A DNA stretch of 64,000 nt, from the NCBI GenBank assembly GCA_944472155.2, contig OX235279.1, forward strand, positions 115,560,110 through 115,624,109. The letters are read 5' to 3'. Position 1 is the first letter of the stretch, and every line of letters begins with the position of its first letter. Positions 11,450 to 23,000 of the stretch are shown in pieces. The position numbers and the translations under genes are program-made. The notes under the pieces are model-generated. The model did no database searches. It saw nothing but the letters and a program-made list of their open reading frames with translations, and was not told the origin of the DNA. This DNA is from Trichobilharzia szidati. Taxonomy: Eukaryota; Platyhelminthes; Trematoda; Strigeidida; Schistosomatidae.

Positions 11450-12060
11450 TGAGCCTTATCAGAAAGATTTTGAAGCCAGTGGATCTTGGCATCCCGAGGA
11501 CCTCAGCCATGTTGTCGACGTGTCCTCACGTGGCTCAAGCCAATAGTCAAAAACTTCATGGGTCGTTGTCAGGTTTCAGTTTGGACATATCTAACTCCTT
11601 TCCGGTTTAATCCTATATCAGCTAACATGGCTCCTAGAGGGGGGTTTGGCGGCTTGGTATGCGTTAGACATGTTCTGGTCACTTAAGTCTATGTCATCTC
11701 CCCACCTTATCAACTGAAACTCAACGGCTTTCCTGACCATACAAAACCAACTAAAAGGAGAGGTTAGAAGGCAGAAACCTATGATCAAAGACGACTAGCG
11801 TCTTTATATATTTCTTTTTCATTTCTTTTCACATGTCATAGGCGCATAGAAAAATGAACAGTTATACAGTACAAAATCCCTTCAACAGATAGGCTGACAT
11901 AGTTTCAGCTCCGAAGCTGGCCAAACTAACCTTCTATGTCCCTGGGGGTATTTTGTCAGCAATCAATCCCTTAAGGCTGCTGCATCTCACCGAATAAGTG
12001 GAAATGGGGGCTCAAATAGAATGGTTTCATGGCATACTCCTGCATTTGATAGGGGCATAG
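11450..12060 (-). pseudogene. LINE family B, degenerate C-terminus
   Basis: It matches the minus-strand copy at 40020-40560 in order: the proline-rich tail region near 11490, CCTATATCAGCTAACATGGC (about 11611-11630), the block around ATGATCAAAGACGACTAG and TTTTGTCAGCAATCAATCCC near 11951. Internal parts are lost or replaced. Non-functional. Confidence 0.6.
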
Positions 12061-12369
12061 CATGGTAAACGTACTCTAAATTCTGCATCACACTTAATAC
12101 AAACGAGACACAACTGGCAGTAAATTGATCTCTAATACTTTAACTTCAATTAGGATTGGCTCGCTTAGTACGTTTATAGTAAGGCTAAAAAAGAATGGTA
12201 AGTATAGGTATCTTTAATGGATACCACTAGTTGTCATCATGACAGATGACAAATCTCCATTCACAATTACACGGCCACTTGGAACCAAGTGGAAGCTTCT
12301 TATTAGTATTATATACTTTCTTTGCACTCTGCTACCAGATATTACCACAGTGCCTCTCAATCAAATCAT

Positions 12370-12480
12370 ATCAACTTGATATGATTATGAGCAATAGTTT
12401 ATGCTCGAAACGTCATCAGTTAATATTACTGTACAACACTATGTGATTTATCGAAATAAAATCTTATCCATAATGAAGTA
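12370..12480 (+). repeat. Penelope-type terminal sequence
   Basis: Consensus-like copy: TGATATGATTATGAGCA, loop, TGCTCGAAACGTCATCAG, then ATTACTGTACAACACT and TTATCCATAATGA at the edge. It ends exactly where the right arm of the 379-bp inverted repeat begins. Confidence 0.7.
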
Positions 12481-12859
12481 GAATGCTATTTTCGGGTCAA
12501 GAGATATGAGTAGTGTTGGTCACCGGTAAGTATATCCATGTTCGAAACCTGTCGAAGAGTGAAGATATGATCGATACACTCTCTTCTGGACCTAAAGCTC
12601 ACCTTCTATTAACGAGTTTGTTTCTCCTGAGCACCACTTAGTCTTCACAGGATTATGGAGCCTAGAATCTCAGACAGTATGCTAGTCGGATTTTTCTCTC
12701 TTTCTTATAAACTGGGATGATCAACGATCTACACCAGTCCGATGAAACTATTACAGATTCCCTCGCATTATCTGATATCCCAGTAGCTCATCATCACCCT
12801 TAAACGCCTCTTAATTCAGATGATCAAGTTCTGCAGATTGTCTGATTAGAAACAGCTTT
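12481..12859 (-). repeat. Right arm of a perfect 379-bp inverted repeat
   Basis: Exact reverse complement of 9897-10275; the centres are separated by a 2205-bp spacer. The outer neighbour (12860 onward) is unrelated to the LINE continuation next to the left arm, so this is a short displaced copy and not half of a larger palindrome. Confidence 0.95.
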
Positions 12860-13430
12860 CGTAAATATCTTGTAATTTCAGTACATGGAGAATTCTGTAC
12901 TTTTTGTATTCAATGTTTTACGATCATTTGAGAGGCTTGGCTACGCAAAGTCAAGAAAAGCTTACCTCAAAATCTGTGTAATTTATGATTAGTATGCAAA
13001 GTACTTCTGGAAAGTCCATCATGAAACTGTAAAACATCGTTCTGTTAACTTAACATACTATCTACGTTCATATGCTCCCACTATGCGATATAACAGCTAA
13101 AAACGTTACAAGCTTGACAATTTATCTAACAGTGAACGTAGAGAATCTGAGGAATATGTTTCTACTGTACTAGAAAGACACGTGTAACAGTCTAGCCAGA
13201 AACTTGCACCCTAAGTGAAGCTATCATATGTCCCTCCAAAATCCCCACTGAATCCAGAAGAGTTTGTGTCTAGTTTCTCAAATGTGACACTCTCATCACA
13301 CCAACTTCAAGCTCTATCAAATGCTAACAAATTCTGTCGTCCATCTCCCAAAGGCTCATATCTTCACAATAAAGTTGAATTCTGGAGTCCGGTTCGTCAG
13401 TTTCGAATGTCTTCAAGATAGCTATATTTG
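12860..13430 (+). pseudogene. Penelope-like element, N-terminal fragment
   Basis: The open frame from 13215 gives NVTLSSHQLQALSNANKFC, matching SVRLSALQLKALSLGSKFC in the longer Penelope-like element at 41990-44430. An upstream SERRESEEYV block matches SERESFNEYV there. It breaks off before the RT. Stops are present. Confidence 0.65.
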
Positions 13431-13539
13431 TTTGCCATTTGAAATTCGAAAACGACAAGGACCACTAAGTTCTAACCATTAAAATATCATGAAGTTAAAA
13501 CAATAATATATTATTATTCATCGCTTGTGTTCTCAGTAG

Positions 13540-15360
13540 AAAATGCGATTATAGCAGCACATGCCAAATGTAATCTATTCTCTGATATTATATTCAGCTG
13601 GCTGCATGACTGTCCACTGTTCCTGTTAAGCTTCATTCGAAGGACTGGAGTCACTTTCACCTTAATGTTTTCTCAACACATGTCCAATCCGTCTTTATTT
13701 CCATCTGCATATCTGTTGGCCCGCCCATAGAATCTTGGTTGCCTCACTGTCTATGAGTTTTGCTCCTTGCATCTCCTAGCAGGCCAGCTATCTGACATTC
13801 AGCATCGAGCTATCAAAGACAAAACTTGGTGAAATTCTATAAAGGTCTGTTGGCAATGTACGTCAAGTCTCTGAACTAAACAGAAGCAGTGACTTCACAT
13901 TGGTATCAAAAATTTGTATCTTATTCATTGTGGTATGCTGTGTAACTCTCTATAATGACTTCGGAGTAACGGATGCTCTCGTGATCCTGTCTGGCTTTGA
14001 CGTCCTCAGCCGTGTCGTGTGTGGTTGGGACGATCAATCCTGCTGGAGTAAGTGAAAGGTGAGACTTACCTTGGATCTATCCCACTAGTGGTGATTGGTT
14101 TATTGTTGTCGCTTGTTGAGTACCTCCATCACCTCTATCTTCTTTATGTTCAGCTGAAGTCCTGCCTCTACTGAAAACTTGTTGGTTTTCACCTATAGAC
14201 CTTGGAGATTGTGCGACATGAGACATACATCATCCGTAAAATGTATGCCTGTCTTCTCGTACCCCACGCTCTGCCTCATGATGAAGCTTACCACAATCAG
14301 TGAGGTCACTTCAGAAACTTCGCTTAGCTTACCGTCGTGAATTGCTTGGAATGTGGCATCATTATACAGATGTTAGGTGAGGTTTATATGTTGATATAAG
14401 GATAGAATTATACCATTTTGGGTAAAATTTATTTTGATAGTCTCACAGTGTTACACAGTAATATTTAATGATGACATTTCGCACCCAAAGTATTGCTCAT
14501 AATCATATCAAAGTATGATTATGATATGATTATGAGCAATACTTTGGGTGCGAAATGTCATCATTAAATATTACTGTGTAACACTGTGAGACTATCAAAA
14601 TAAATTTTACCCACAATGAGGTTTATATGTCTTCGCCGCACTTCACTCCGTAGCGTTGAGAGTATTGCAAGATTATTTCACGTTCAACTTTGTCGAAGAT
14701 GTATTTGAAGTTGATCAAGTTTAGGTATAAAGTTGACCACCATTCTAGTTTGTGTTCGGTGATGACATGTAATGTTGCAGTTTCATCTGCGCATGACCTG
14801 TCTTCCTGGAATACAGCACGTTGCAAGAGATGTTTTCTATCCAAGGTGTATTTCAGTCTTCCGTTAATTATTCGGACTAAAATTTTACGGTGAACAGAAG
14901 CATCTTGTGGCATCAGTTCTTGTGGAGGCTTCACTTGTCATTCATTGGTAGTACGACAAGCCAACCTTTCTTGTAATCGGTAGGCACTTTTCTTTTCTTC
15001 TACGCCTATAGCCGTTCTGGTATGAACATATTTGCTGAGGCGTTTCAGTCCATTTTCAGTGTTCCTCATAGTATTTCATCTTGTCCCGCAGCTTTTCCAG
15101 CTTTCAGTAACTTTATAGCATTCCAGACTTCATTTTCTTGTTGGGGATTTGGTGTAATACTGGTAATTCTGAGTCTGCTAGTATTCGTGGTGGAGTTAGA
15201 ATAGGTTCTCTACTTGGTCCATCACACTCTGCTTCATGGCTGATCCAGAATACAATAGCCCTCAATCCACCATCAATTAGTTCAAAGTTTACAAGCAATA
15301 GATGGACAATAGCTTTCCAATTATCGACGAAAATGCTGAGCTAAGTAAAATCCTCGGTTT
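13540..15360 (-). pseudogene. LINE family A, long degenerate RT, split by a palindromic insertion
   Basis: On the minus strand, 14623-14934 gives KILVRIINGRLKYTLDRK, then FQEDRSCADETATLHVITE and LEWWSTLYLNLINFKYIFD. This is the RT region equivalent to QAGFRKDRSCxDQ and FIDFxKAFD. Downstream (13800-14390) follow remnants of the catalytic region and the NVKSVLLY block near 13870. The copy is 5'-truncated near 15360. A 226-bp palindromic element with a 13-bp duplication is inserted at 14391-14616. Confidence 0.7.
14378..14629. mobile_element. Palindromic Penelope-type mini-element 1 with 13-bp target duplication
   Basis: TGAGGTTTATATG occurs at 14378-14390 and again at 14617-14629. Between them lie 226 bp containing two perfect 91-bp inverted arms (14420-14510 and 14522-14612) with an 11-bp spacer. 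Each arm is a Penelope-type terminal sequence with the GCGAAATGTCATCA core. A 29-bp tail is present on the left side only (14391-14419). There is no coding capacity. The host sequence is a LINE, so the two duplications mark the empty site clearly. Confidence 0.9.
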
Positions 15361-15753
15361 CTTTAGCAACGCATATTAACCATTCAACCTAAAAAGTGAA
15401 GTTAAAAGGTGAATTAAACTGCTCAGGCTTCAAGATGAAACGATGGATTTCTGCAAATGTCACTTTATCACAAGACAAAATGGAGCTACAATTGGCAAGA
15501 ATAAACTCTATTGCCTGCCTTGAGATATCAACCTATCGCATTTGCACTGAAGGTACACTAAATAAGAAATCGGAATGCAATGGAGAATGAATACCCAACG
15601 TCGTTCATCAATAAACATTAAGATATAAAGGCCAATACTCCAAGAAACCTAAATAGGACAAAGAAACAACTAAAAGTAAATCTCGAATTCAAATGTAGCC
15701 TTCCTAAGCTGTCTATAGAGAGTTATTCAAAGATCACACTGTTAACAACTTCA

Positions 15754-16236
15754 GTGTATATTTAGGAGTCCACTTGTTCCTTTGAAGTTAAACTTATACA
15801 GTGTATCAGCAGGATTTAACTTCCTACCAGAATAGTTGTGGAAAGGAGAACCCAGAACAGTCAGAAGCTCAATTCTAGAACCTATTATTACCTTGGGGCA
15901 TGCAACATTAGCGGAGACTTCAGTCAGCGTTGTGTATAAATTGAGATAAGGCAGGTAGTTTACATTTTTATCCTCCCAACGAAACTCCTGCCATCCATAA
16001 GAAAAAACCTGAACGTTTTCTACACAAACGTTATATCCAGCTTCGTTTACTATCATAAGATTAGTGTTAATTAAATTTGCTTGATTCGTTATATAATAAA
16101 CTATGTTATTTTGCTCTGATGCACTTTCAATTCTTTGTACTCTTGTTACTCTATCAGTTGTCTCTAAATAACACTTAACAATTTGACTATAATCTTTCTC
16201 GATTACATGAGACTTTTCACTATATTCTCATACACT
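15754..16236 (-). CDS. Unrecognised coding exon candidate
   Basis: About 160 codons are open on the minus strand, from just after a TGA near 16236 to a stop at 15751-15753, long for this AT-rich background. The translation has balanced composition and includes YLETTDRVTRVQRIES, NVCVENVQVFSYGWQEF and LPYLNLYTTLTEV. A good donor (CAAG|GTAATA) at 15891 would end the exon after ANVACPK in phase 0. Otherwise the frame continues through LTVLGSPFHNYSGRK to the stop. No start or acceptor was settled and no family was recognised. The phase does not fit directly to the LRRC23-like exon at 5891-6144. Confidence 0.4.
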
Positions 16237-18116
16237 TAGATTTATCTTTGTACATAAGTGACATTAACTTCTGACGTTTATTGTTAATCAATACCATTCA
16301 TATAAATTCTTAAACAAGTGTACAAATTTCATGAAAAGAAACGAAAAGAAATCTTTTTGCCGGCTTATTTCTCCTGAGAATAAAGCTATTGCTATTATTG
16401 TTAGTATTGTCACTATGATTACTGGTAACCTCCTGACATCTACACAGGGAATTCAGATTTAATGCGTTAACTGAGGTGCTTCATGCTTATCTCAGGGATA
16501 TAAGATACATCCAAAGCCAGAGTTATGGCTATTAAGACCTATTTTCTAATTTGGCGATACGGTTTTACGACAAAAGCAATGATATTTATCCAGCTCAACC
16601 AGCTTATAATAACTACACAATTAGGATGACTTGAAGAAACTAGCTGGCTCGGAGATAGTGACAGATGTAGGTTGGAAGAAAAAAATGAAGGTAGGTGATG
16701 AGCTTTGTTTGTAAATGGAAGTGGGTGGATATTTGCTACTCACCTGATTTCCACATCATGTGAGTTGATTCCTTCTTGGAGAAGTATTAGTTTAGCATGA
16801 CTGCAGGGTCCAGTGGACAAATTTTTGAGGCTTGTCATACGGGCTGTTTACACATGAAGTTTGTGGTGTTTCATCCTCACGGACAACTTTGCTACTATTC
16901 TCAGATTAACGGAAAGTAAGTCGGGATGTGTAGACTTTTTGGGCTGACCTTTTCTAGCGCCCACTTCCTGATGCAGTGAAGTAGTACTGTTGACTTGGTT
17001 GTTGTCGGACGGAAAGACACCTCTCTGACAAAAGTACAACTTTGTCCTCAGACTAACGCCATACAGTAGGCGACTTACCAAATGACGATAACTCTTTCTA
17101 GTATAAACGGTATCCAACTAAGCTCTCTGTTTTGGTAGGACCTGGGGGAGCATTGGTCTCTACCAGCACAGGTAAATGTCCCCGGTCGACTACCACTTCG
17201 CAGTAGTAGCCATCGATGGCAGACATTCAGTAAGAAAAAGCACGGGTGATACAGTGAAAAGAATTAGCAGTTTACTTGTGAACCAGATAAACGTGATCAA
17301 ATATCTTTCACTTCTTAGTGGCATTATCTAAAAGCACTCATAAGCGTCAAGATGTATTTCTAGATTAGAATTTCATGTACAGAACTTTAATATCGTTAGA
17401 GATATAGAGCTGGAGCGATTTTATAGACCGTCATATTCTCTTGTGATTATAACAGTGATATGATTTCGTAGATTAATAGTAATAATACGAAGCTGCAATG
17501 TAGCCTTTTTGATTTTGAGTCAATGTAAGGAAAACTAATAAAACGTATCTCGACTTCACCATAATGCAAAACTGAAAATACTGTTTAAGAAAACAAGTTG
17601 TAAGGGAAGTAAGGTTTTCAAACCATGGTTTAATTACTGAAAACAGAATTACTGGTACAACGATGGAATAACTCCAGGTTTTACTTTTAAATGCTCACTG
17701 TTTTCATAAAATCCAAACCTTAAATTCAACCGCTTACTTATCCATCCTCAAAAAATTATTCCCAGTGTAAAAAGTGGAAAGTTTATGTAGTTATGAGAAG
17801 TTAAAAGTGAGAGTTTGAAAAAGACAATTAAATTTTTCGAGTAAATTCAGTCCTTTGGTGACTTATAAACTGCATTATACACGTTATTTTGCATTACTTT
17901 TATGAATAACAGAGAACAAAAATATCTTTTCTGCACTAATTTTGAATCCCAAAAGGTTATCTGCAAGCTTTACTTATTTGGATAAGTTTATCACTGACAG
18001 AGTAAAACCCCAAACAAATCTTGTACCTTTGGGTGCATGACATTGATTAATGCATTTTATAGATCACAAGCACAATAAAATGATGTACTATGACTAGTGA
18101 ATTCTAGTCAGCTAAC
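16237..18116. other. Nothing recognised
   Basis: Long AT-rich stretch. The minus-strand open frame at 16848-17117 (89 codons) shows no recognisable motif and is not called a gene. Confidence 0.4.
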
Positions 18117-18386
18117 TTTATGATAATGTTCCATATTAGGTAAGTTTATTTGATATAATGCACACTAATACAGTTTAAGCAACTGGATAACTTTTGAAGC
18201 ACGACTCATTGCTGATAGTCCTTTCATAATAGATGATTATGGCAATGAGTGATAAACTGTGCTCGAAACGTTATCAATAAAATACGCTGTACAACTGTGT
18301 TATATTAAACAAACTTACTTAATACGGAATTGTATTCTGCCACATTTGTCAGATTCCACCCTTACATCAATGAAATTTATGATAAT
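18117..18386. mobile_element. Palindromic Penelope-type mini-element 2 with 11-bp target duplication
   Basis: TTTATGATAAT at 18117-18127 is repeated at 18376-18386. The 248 bp between hold a minus-oriented terminal sequence (from CCATATTAGGTAAG at about 18131) and a plus-oriented one (GTGCTCGAAACGTTATCA at about 18262-18279). A one-sided tail follows on the right (TGTATTCTGCCACATTTGTC). The arms are diverged, so this is an older copy than mini-element 1. Confidence 0.75.
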
Positions 18387-19249
18387 AAACTAATTTAGGG
18401 ATTTTAATAAAAAGCTATTAAGATGGAATATAAGAACACAATGTGAAAGTGTGAGAAGGGAAAAAGAAGTACAGTAGCACATTTCGAATTCTGAGTAGAA
18501 TTTTGATTGAGTATATCTTGGTTCTATGAAAATCTGCAGCTTCTGGTTTTCAAATTTTTAAATAATTTGTCCGGGAAGATATTCAGCAGTTACGAATAAG
18601 GCTTGCAATAAACTTCAGGAGCTGACTATACTAATACTATATCATACACACATAGTAAGGTAAAATTTCAAAACAGCGTGGTGATTTCTAACTTTCTGTT
18701 GCTTTTTCAAACCTTCTATTATTTGACAAAAGGTTTTAAAATGATAACGACATCTACATCCATGAAAAATATCTTTATACTCTGATACTGTTATGCATAG
18801 ATACACCACAATTCTTACAAAATGAGAAACTTCTTACTTTTCATTGCAAATGAATTTAGCCGGAGCATATGATAATCCATCAATAGTTTCATTAACAGAG
18901 CACAAGCTTGAGCTAATTAATTCTTTGTTTAAGACGACTGACCCCAGTGATTTATCTACAGTACTGTGATATAGGTAATATTGGGAAATTGAAAATATTT
19001 CAAATCGATCTGGTTACATTTTATTTTGTTCAGCTTCTTGTCGTACAGTTTGATCACCAGTAACCAGTACTGTTTGCATATTTTATAATTCGTCTACGAA
19101 ATTCACTCGAAGTGTTCTACAAAAGAAGCGAATTCACCTTAGAATGTTCACTCACTAAACATAAGAAGTAAAAGCCGTAATGCAGGCAGACAGAGAAATG
19201 GGAAGACAAATACTTACTCAGATGACTTGAACAACACGATGAGTTTGTT
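18387..19249. other. Nothing recognised
   Basis: AT-rich sequence without a supported feature. Confidence 0.4.
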
Positions 19250-19455
19250 TTTATTTTATTTTTTTATTTTTGATTACAGCTTGATGCCACACCGTATTTT
19301 CAGTACAAGTATGGAATTTTCAGCATGGATATCGGTAGCCCAAATTTTGCAGGCCGACCATAGATATCAGGTGTGCGTAGGCAGGGAATCGAACCCCGGA
19401 CCATGTGCATGGTCGACGAGAGTCCTAACCACTGTGCCACAGACGCACACAGTTC
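19250..19455 (-). mobile_element. tRNA-derived SINE
   Basis: On the minus strand: a tRNA-like head with A box TGGCACAGTGGTTAGGACT and B box GGGGTTCGATTCCCTGCC, a body with GATATCTATGGTCGGCCTGC, and an A/T-rich 3' end (plus-strand T runs near 19250-19275). Same family as the copy at 6478-6665, with better conserved promoter boxes. Confidence 0.8.
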
Positions 19456-19924
19456 GAAGCACATTACAAAAAGTTATTAGGTCACAAGAATAAGTAAGTT
19501 AATTTGAAATAATATGGCAAACCTCGTTAAATCAAAATTTTCCAGATAATCAGCCTTAGTGATTCCTTCTTAGGATACCTACAAAGGATTAGTTTTGCCT
19601 GTCCATAAATTCTATGAGATTTCTGTTTAGAGCTGGGCAGATAATATTTAGTTAAAAGTGTTGGAATCCCTGGGGTTTTATCTGTAAAATAGACCTCACC
19701 ACACCAGGATAAGTGGGAATGTTCTATTCATAAGGCCAAAGTTTTATTATTCTCACTCCTCACGGATGGAAGATAAAATAACCGAGTTGCTGGTTATCCA
19801 AAGACAAAAGCTCACTACCACTGACAGTATGACTCCACTGGTAGACCTCCACAACAGCGTAAGCAATAAACTTTATAACACTAACTACTTACTAGCGGTA
19901 TCTAGCCAAAATGATAAGATTTCA

Positions 19925-20040
19925 ATGAGCATTCATTGGGATGTAATTCCGAGCAAAACATTGTGCTGGAAACATCATCCGGCTATTAATACCGTATCAC
20001 TATGTGTTACATCAAGATAGCTTATCTGATATGGAACAGC
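19925..20040 (+). repeat. Penelope-type terminal sequence, degenerate
   Basis: Contains CCGAGCAAAACATTGTGCT, then GGAAACATCATCCGG and CACTATGTGTTACATCAA, ending TGATATGGAAC. This is the order of the terminal consensus. The open frame running into it from 19766 has no recognisable domain. Confidence 0.5.
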
Positions 20041-23000
20041 CACTCTACTTAGTTTGCATAATAAGTCTTCTCGACATCCAAGGGTGACTATCACGTGAAA
20101 AAAACAGCTATACAAATACAAATTTTATTTTAGAGCAAATTCCTTATGGATATATTTTGGCGAACTACACGTGAAAGAACAAAAAACAGTTTGAATTGAG
20201 AGTTCTTCATGGTGCTGGAATAAATAATTATCACTTTTAGAATTTCAAGAAGTATCCAACAACATTTGGATAGGCTAACGATTGTTATCAAGTTTATATG
20301 ACTATGCGAAGAAGTGAATATCGGATTCAGACTTAAGGAGATGTAAATGAAATACAGTCAACGGCAACAGTGAACTCTGTAGCTGTACTGATTATTTAAG
20401 TGTAAATGAAACGATTATGAGCGTAAGCATCATCACATAGAACAACTCCATCCAAATGTTAAACAAAATAAAAGACTGATTGATACATCTAGCAAGCTAT
20501 GGGTCAGACAGACCAAGCGTTTAGGATCTGGAAGAAATATTTATAGTCCATGCGAAAGAGGTAATGTAACTTGGGCAAGAAAAGTTAGCTGTCAAAAATT
20601 AAGTGACGTTCATTAGTACCATGGATTGTTTAGACGACAATTTTTAAGACATGAATTTTTTTTACCCAAATGCATGTTAAAGTGTGGTAAACGCGACAAA
20701 AAAAAATGGATTTTGACTACGTACCCATTTGGTATACTTTGTTTATGTGTTGTTATTTCAATAGCATTCTGATATTCACGTCAAAATACTGGATGATGTA
20801 GGTTAGCTTGCCACTGTAGTATCGCCGGTTGTTTAAGTTGTAGCTGGAAGTCATCACTGGTGAAGGCTCAGTAAAATTTCATCACGCTTTTGTTGTCAGG
20901 TCTCACTGGCAACAGAAGCAGTTTCAAGATATGGAAGCTTTTATGACATCCCCAGAATCTGAATCGGTTTTAAAACTCTACTTGCACTAGGCAGCTTTCA
21001 ATTACTAGAACTATGCTAATGAAAATCATAGTTAACTCTAATAAAGAGTGAAACATTTTGACTAATTCAAGCACACCTTATTTGCTGAAATAAATTTTCA
21101 TATTTCGAATCTCAAATAACCTTTATTTCAACTGGTTAGGATTATGAAAGAAGTTGAAGGCGAAGTTTATACTAAACTATATTTTTTATTGCCGACAAAC
21201 TAATTAGTAATATTGATTTTCATAACTGTACTTTACAAAGCTTGTTGGTTTCAGTGTGCGTAATGTTTTACATTGTGGTAGCTTTTATTTTCGCAAGTGG
21301 TGGTAATGTTCATGTGACAGATCCGAACATGAGACAGACACACTGAGTGGAGTTATTATTTTCACCTAACATCGTTACTTAAAATTATGTCGTGTTTACG
21401 AGTTGATATGTTAAAAGTCTATTTAATTCATTCTAAACAATTTTGCGTTTAAATTTCACAATGAACCTGAGCTAAGTCTTGTAATAATTTATAGTATTCA
21501 AATGACATGGAAACACATCATCTTTGAGAGTGCAATAAACAAGTTGTCTTTCACTGACGACATAACAACCCGGGATAAAAACAATTAGGCAAAATTTCAA
21601 ACGTGTGAACAATGTAGACGAAGAGAAAATTATCGTTTAGAGTTGCACCATTACTCCCAGAATACCAATACAATTGTAAAACAACTGCTGATAGTAAAAG
21701 ATTTCCGAGAAGCACCTTAATTTAGTTAATCCTTGGGGGTAAGTACGTAGAATTTCGGAGGGAAACTTAAAAATAGAGACAGTTAGTGGTAGATTTGTGA
21801 CCAACATCTCACGTGGTCCGGGGTACCATTGTCCTCTGATGTAGTCATAAATTTCTCTTAGCGAAAAGTAAGCTCTCCAAAGACATAAGGTTGGCTGCGA
21901 ATTTAGCAAAATCACCAGGCGAAAACACCACCGCTACTGAAACTTCAAAACAAAAACCTGAAGCCTTATGTTCCTCTCCGAATGTAAAACAATAAAGCAA
22001 TCGAGGCTTCAGTCTAGGAGAACCTTGCCTGCTGGTTCGAACACTGTAGCGAGATCTAGGTTCACTGGCTGGGATCATTGAGACAGCGAAATCAAATGTC
22101 ATTGACTGTTGACGACATGACTACAAATTGTTCTTAATGATGAAGATGTAGTGACTCTTGACGATATCCCAAGTTCATTACATATTAATTATGCAAAATG
22201 CAATTGTCTTTCCTCCGGCAAATTTCTGACGTTATTTTTGCCTTTTTGAAGTATGGTGACTTCGAAATGGTACAAATGTGTGAGTAGTTCAAAGCTGAAT
22301 ATTCAGTTGGTCATTTCATTCAGACTAGAAAATGACGTCTCAATAGCGTCTCAAAATTGCTATTTCAAAAACATTATTATTACCCATTATAAGGTATTCA
22401 TCTATATGTGGTTATATTTCATTTGATATTAGGTATTTTCATCAGAGATAATTGTGGAAGATAATGAGTATTCGAAGTAAACCAGTTAAACTAATCTTGG
22501 GCGCACCTGAGAAATTTAAGGCAACTTGAAAAAAGTCCTGGAGAAAACTGAAGAGATATGCCAGTCCTACGTTAATGTATCTTCAAGCAAGTACATGTCT
22601 GATGATATGATAAAATATATTATTTATGATTAATCAAAATCTCAAAGATTCTCCACTTCACCCAAAGTCTTCGCGAAAATTTCTCCACTGTACCCAAAGT
22701 ATGCTGAATTCTATGATACTCAGCCAAAGTGTCTGCAAAGAAATGCAAACAAACTGGCAAATCTATCAAATAATAAATTACTTTCAAAAGATTTCATATG
22801 AAAATCACTTTTGTGATTTGCAAAATGTACGTTGCTTTCATGATCAGTAAGTCTGGGAAACACTGTACTAAATGCCACTTTAGGCCTTGTGCTGGCTTGA
22901 TATCAACACTGAATAATTTTTCTAGCTTTTATAGTAATAAAGATTAGGTTTCTGTATGAATATCAAGAAGAAAACAGCATTGTTAACCTTCGACGAGTTA

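Noticed and set aside
21637..22102. Overlapping minus-strand open frames of 92 and 85 codons
   Set aside because: They overlap each other in different frames, have no recognisable motif and no clear splice sites.
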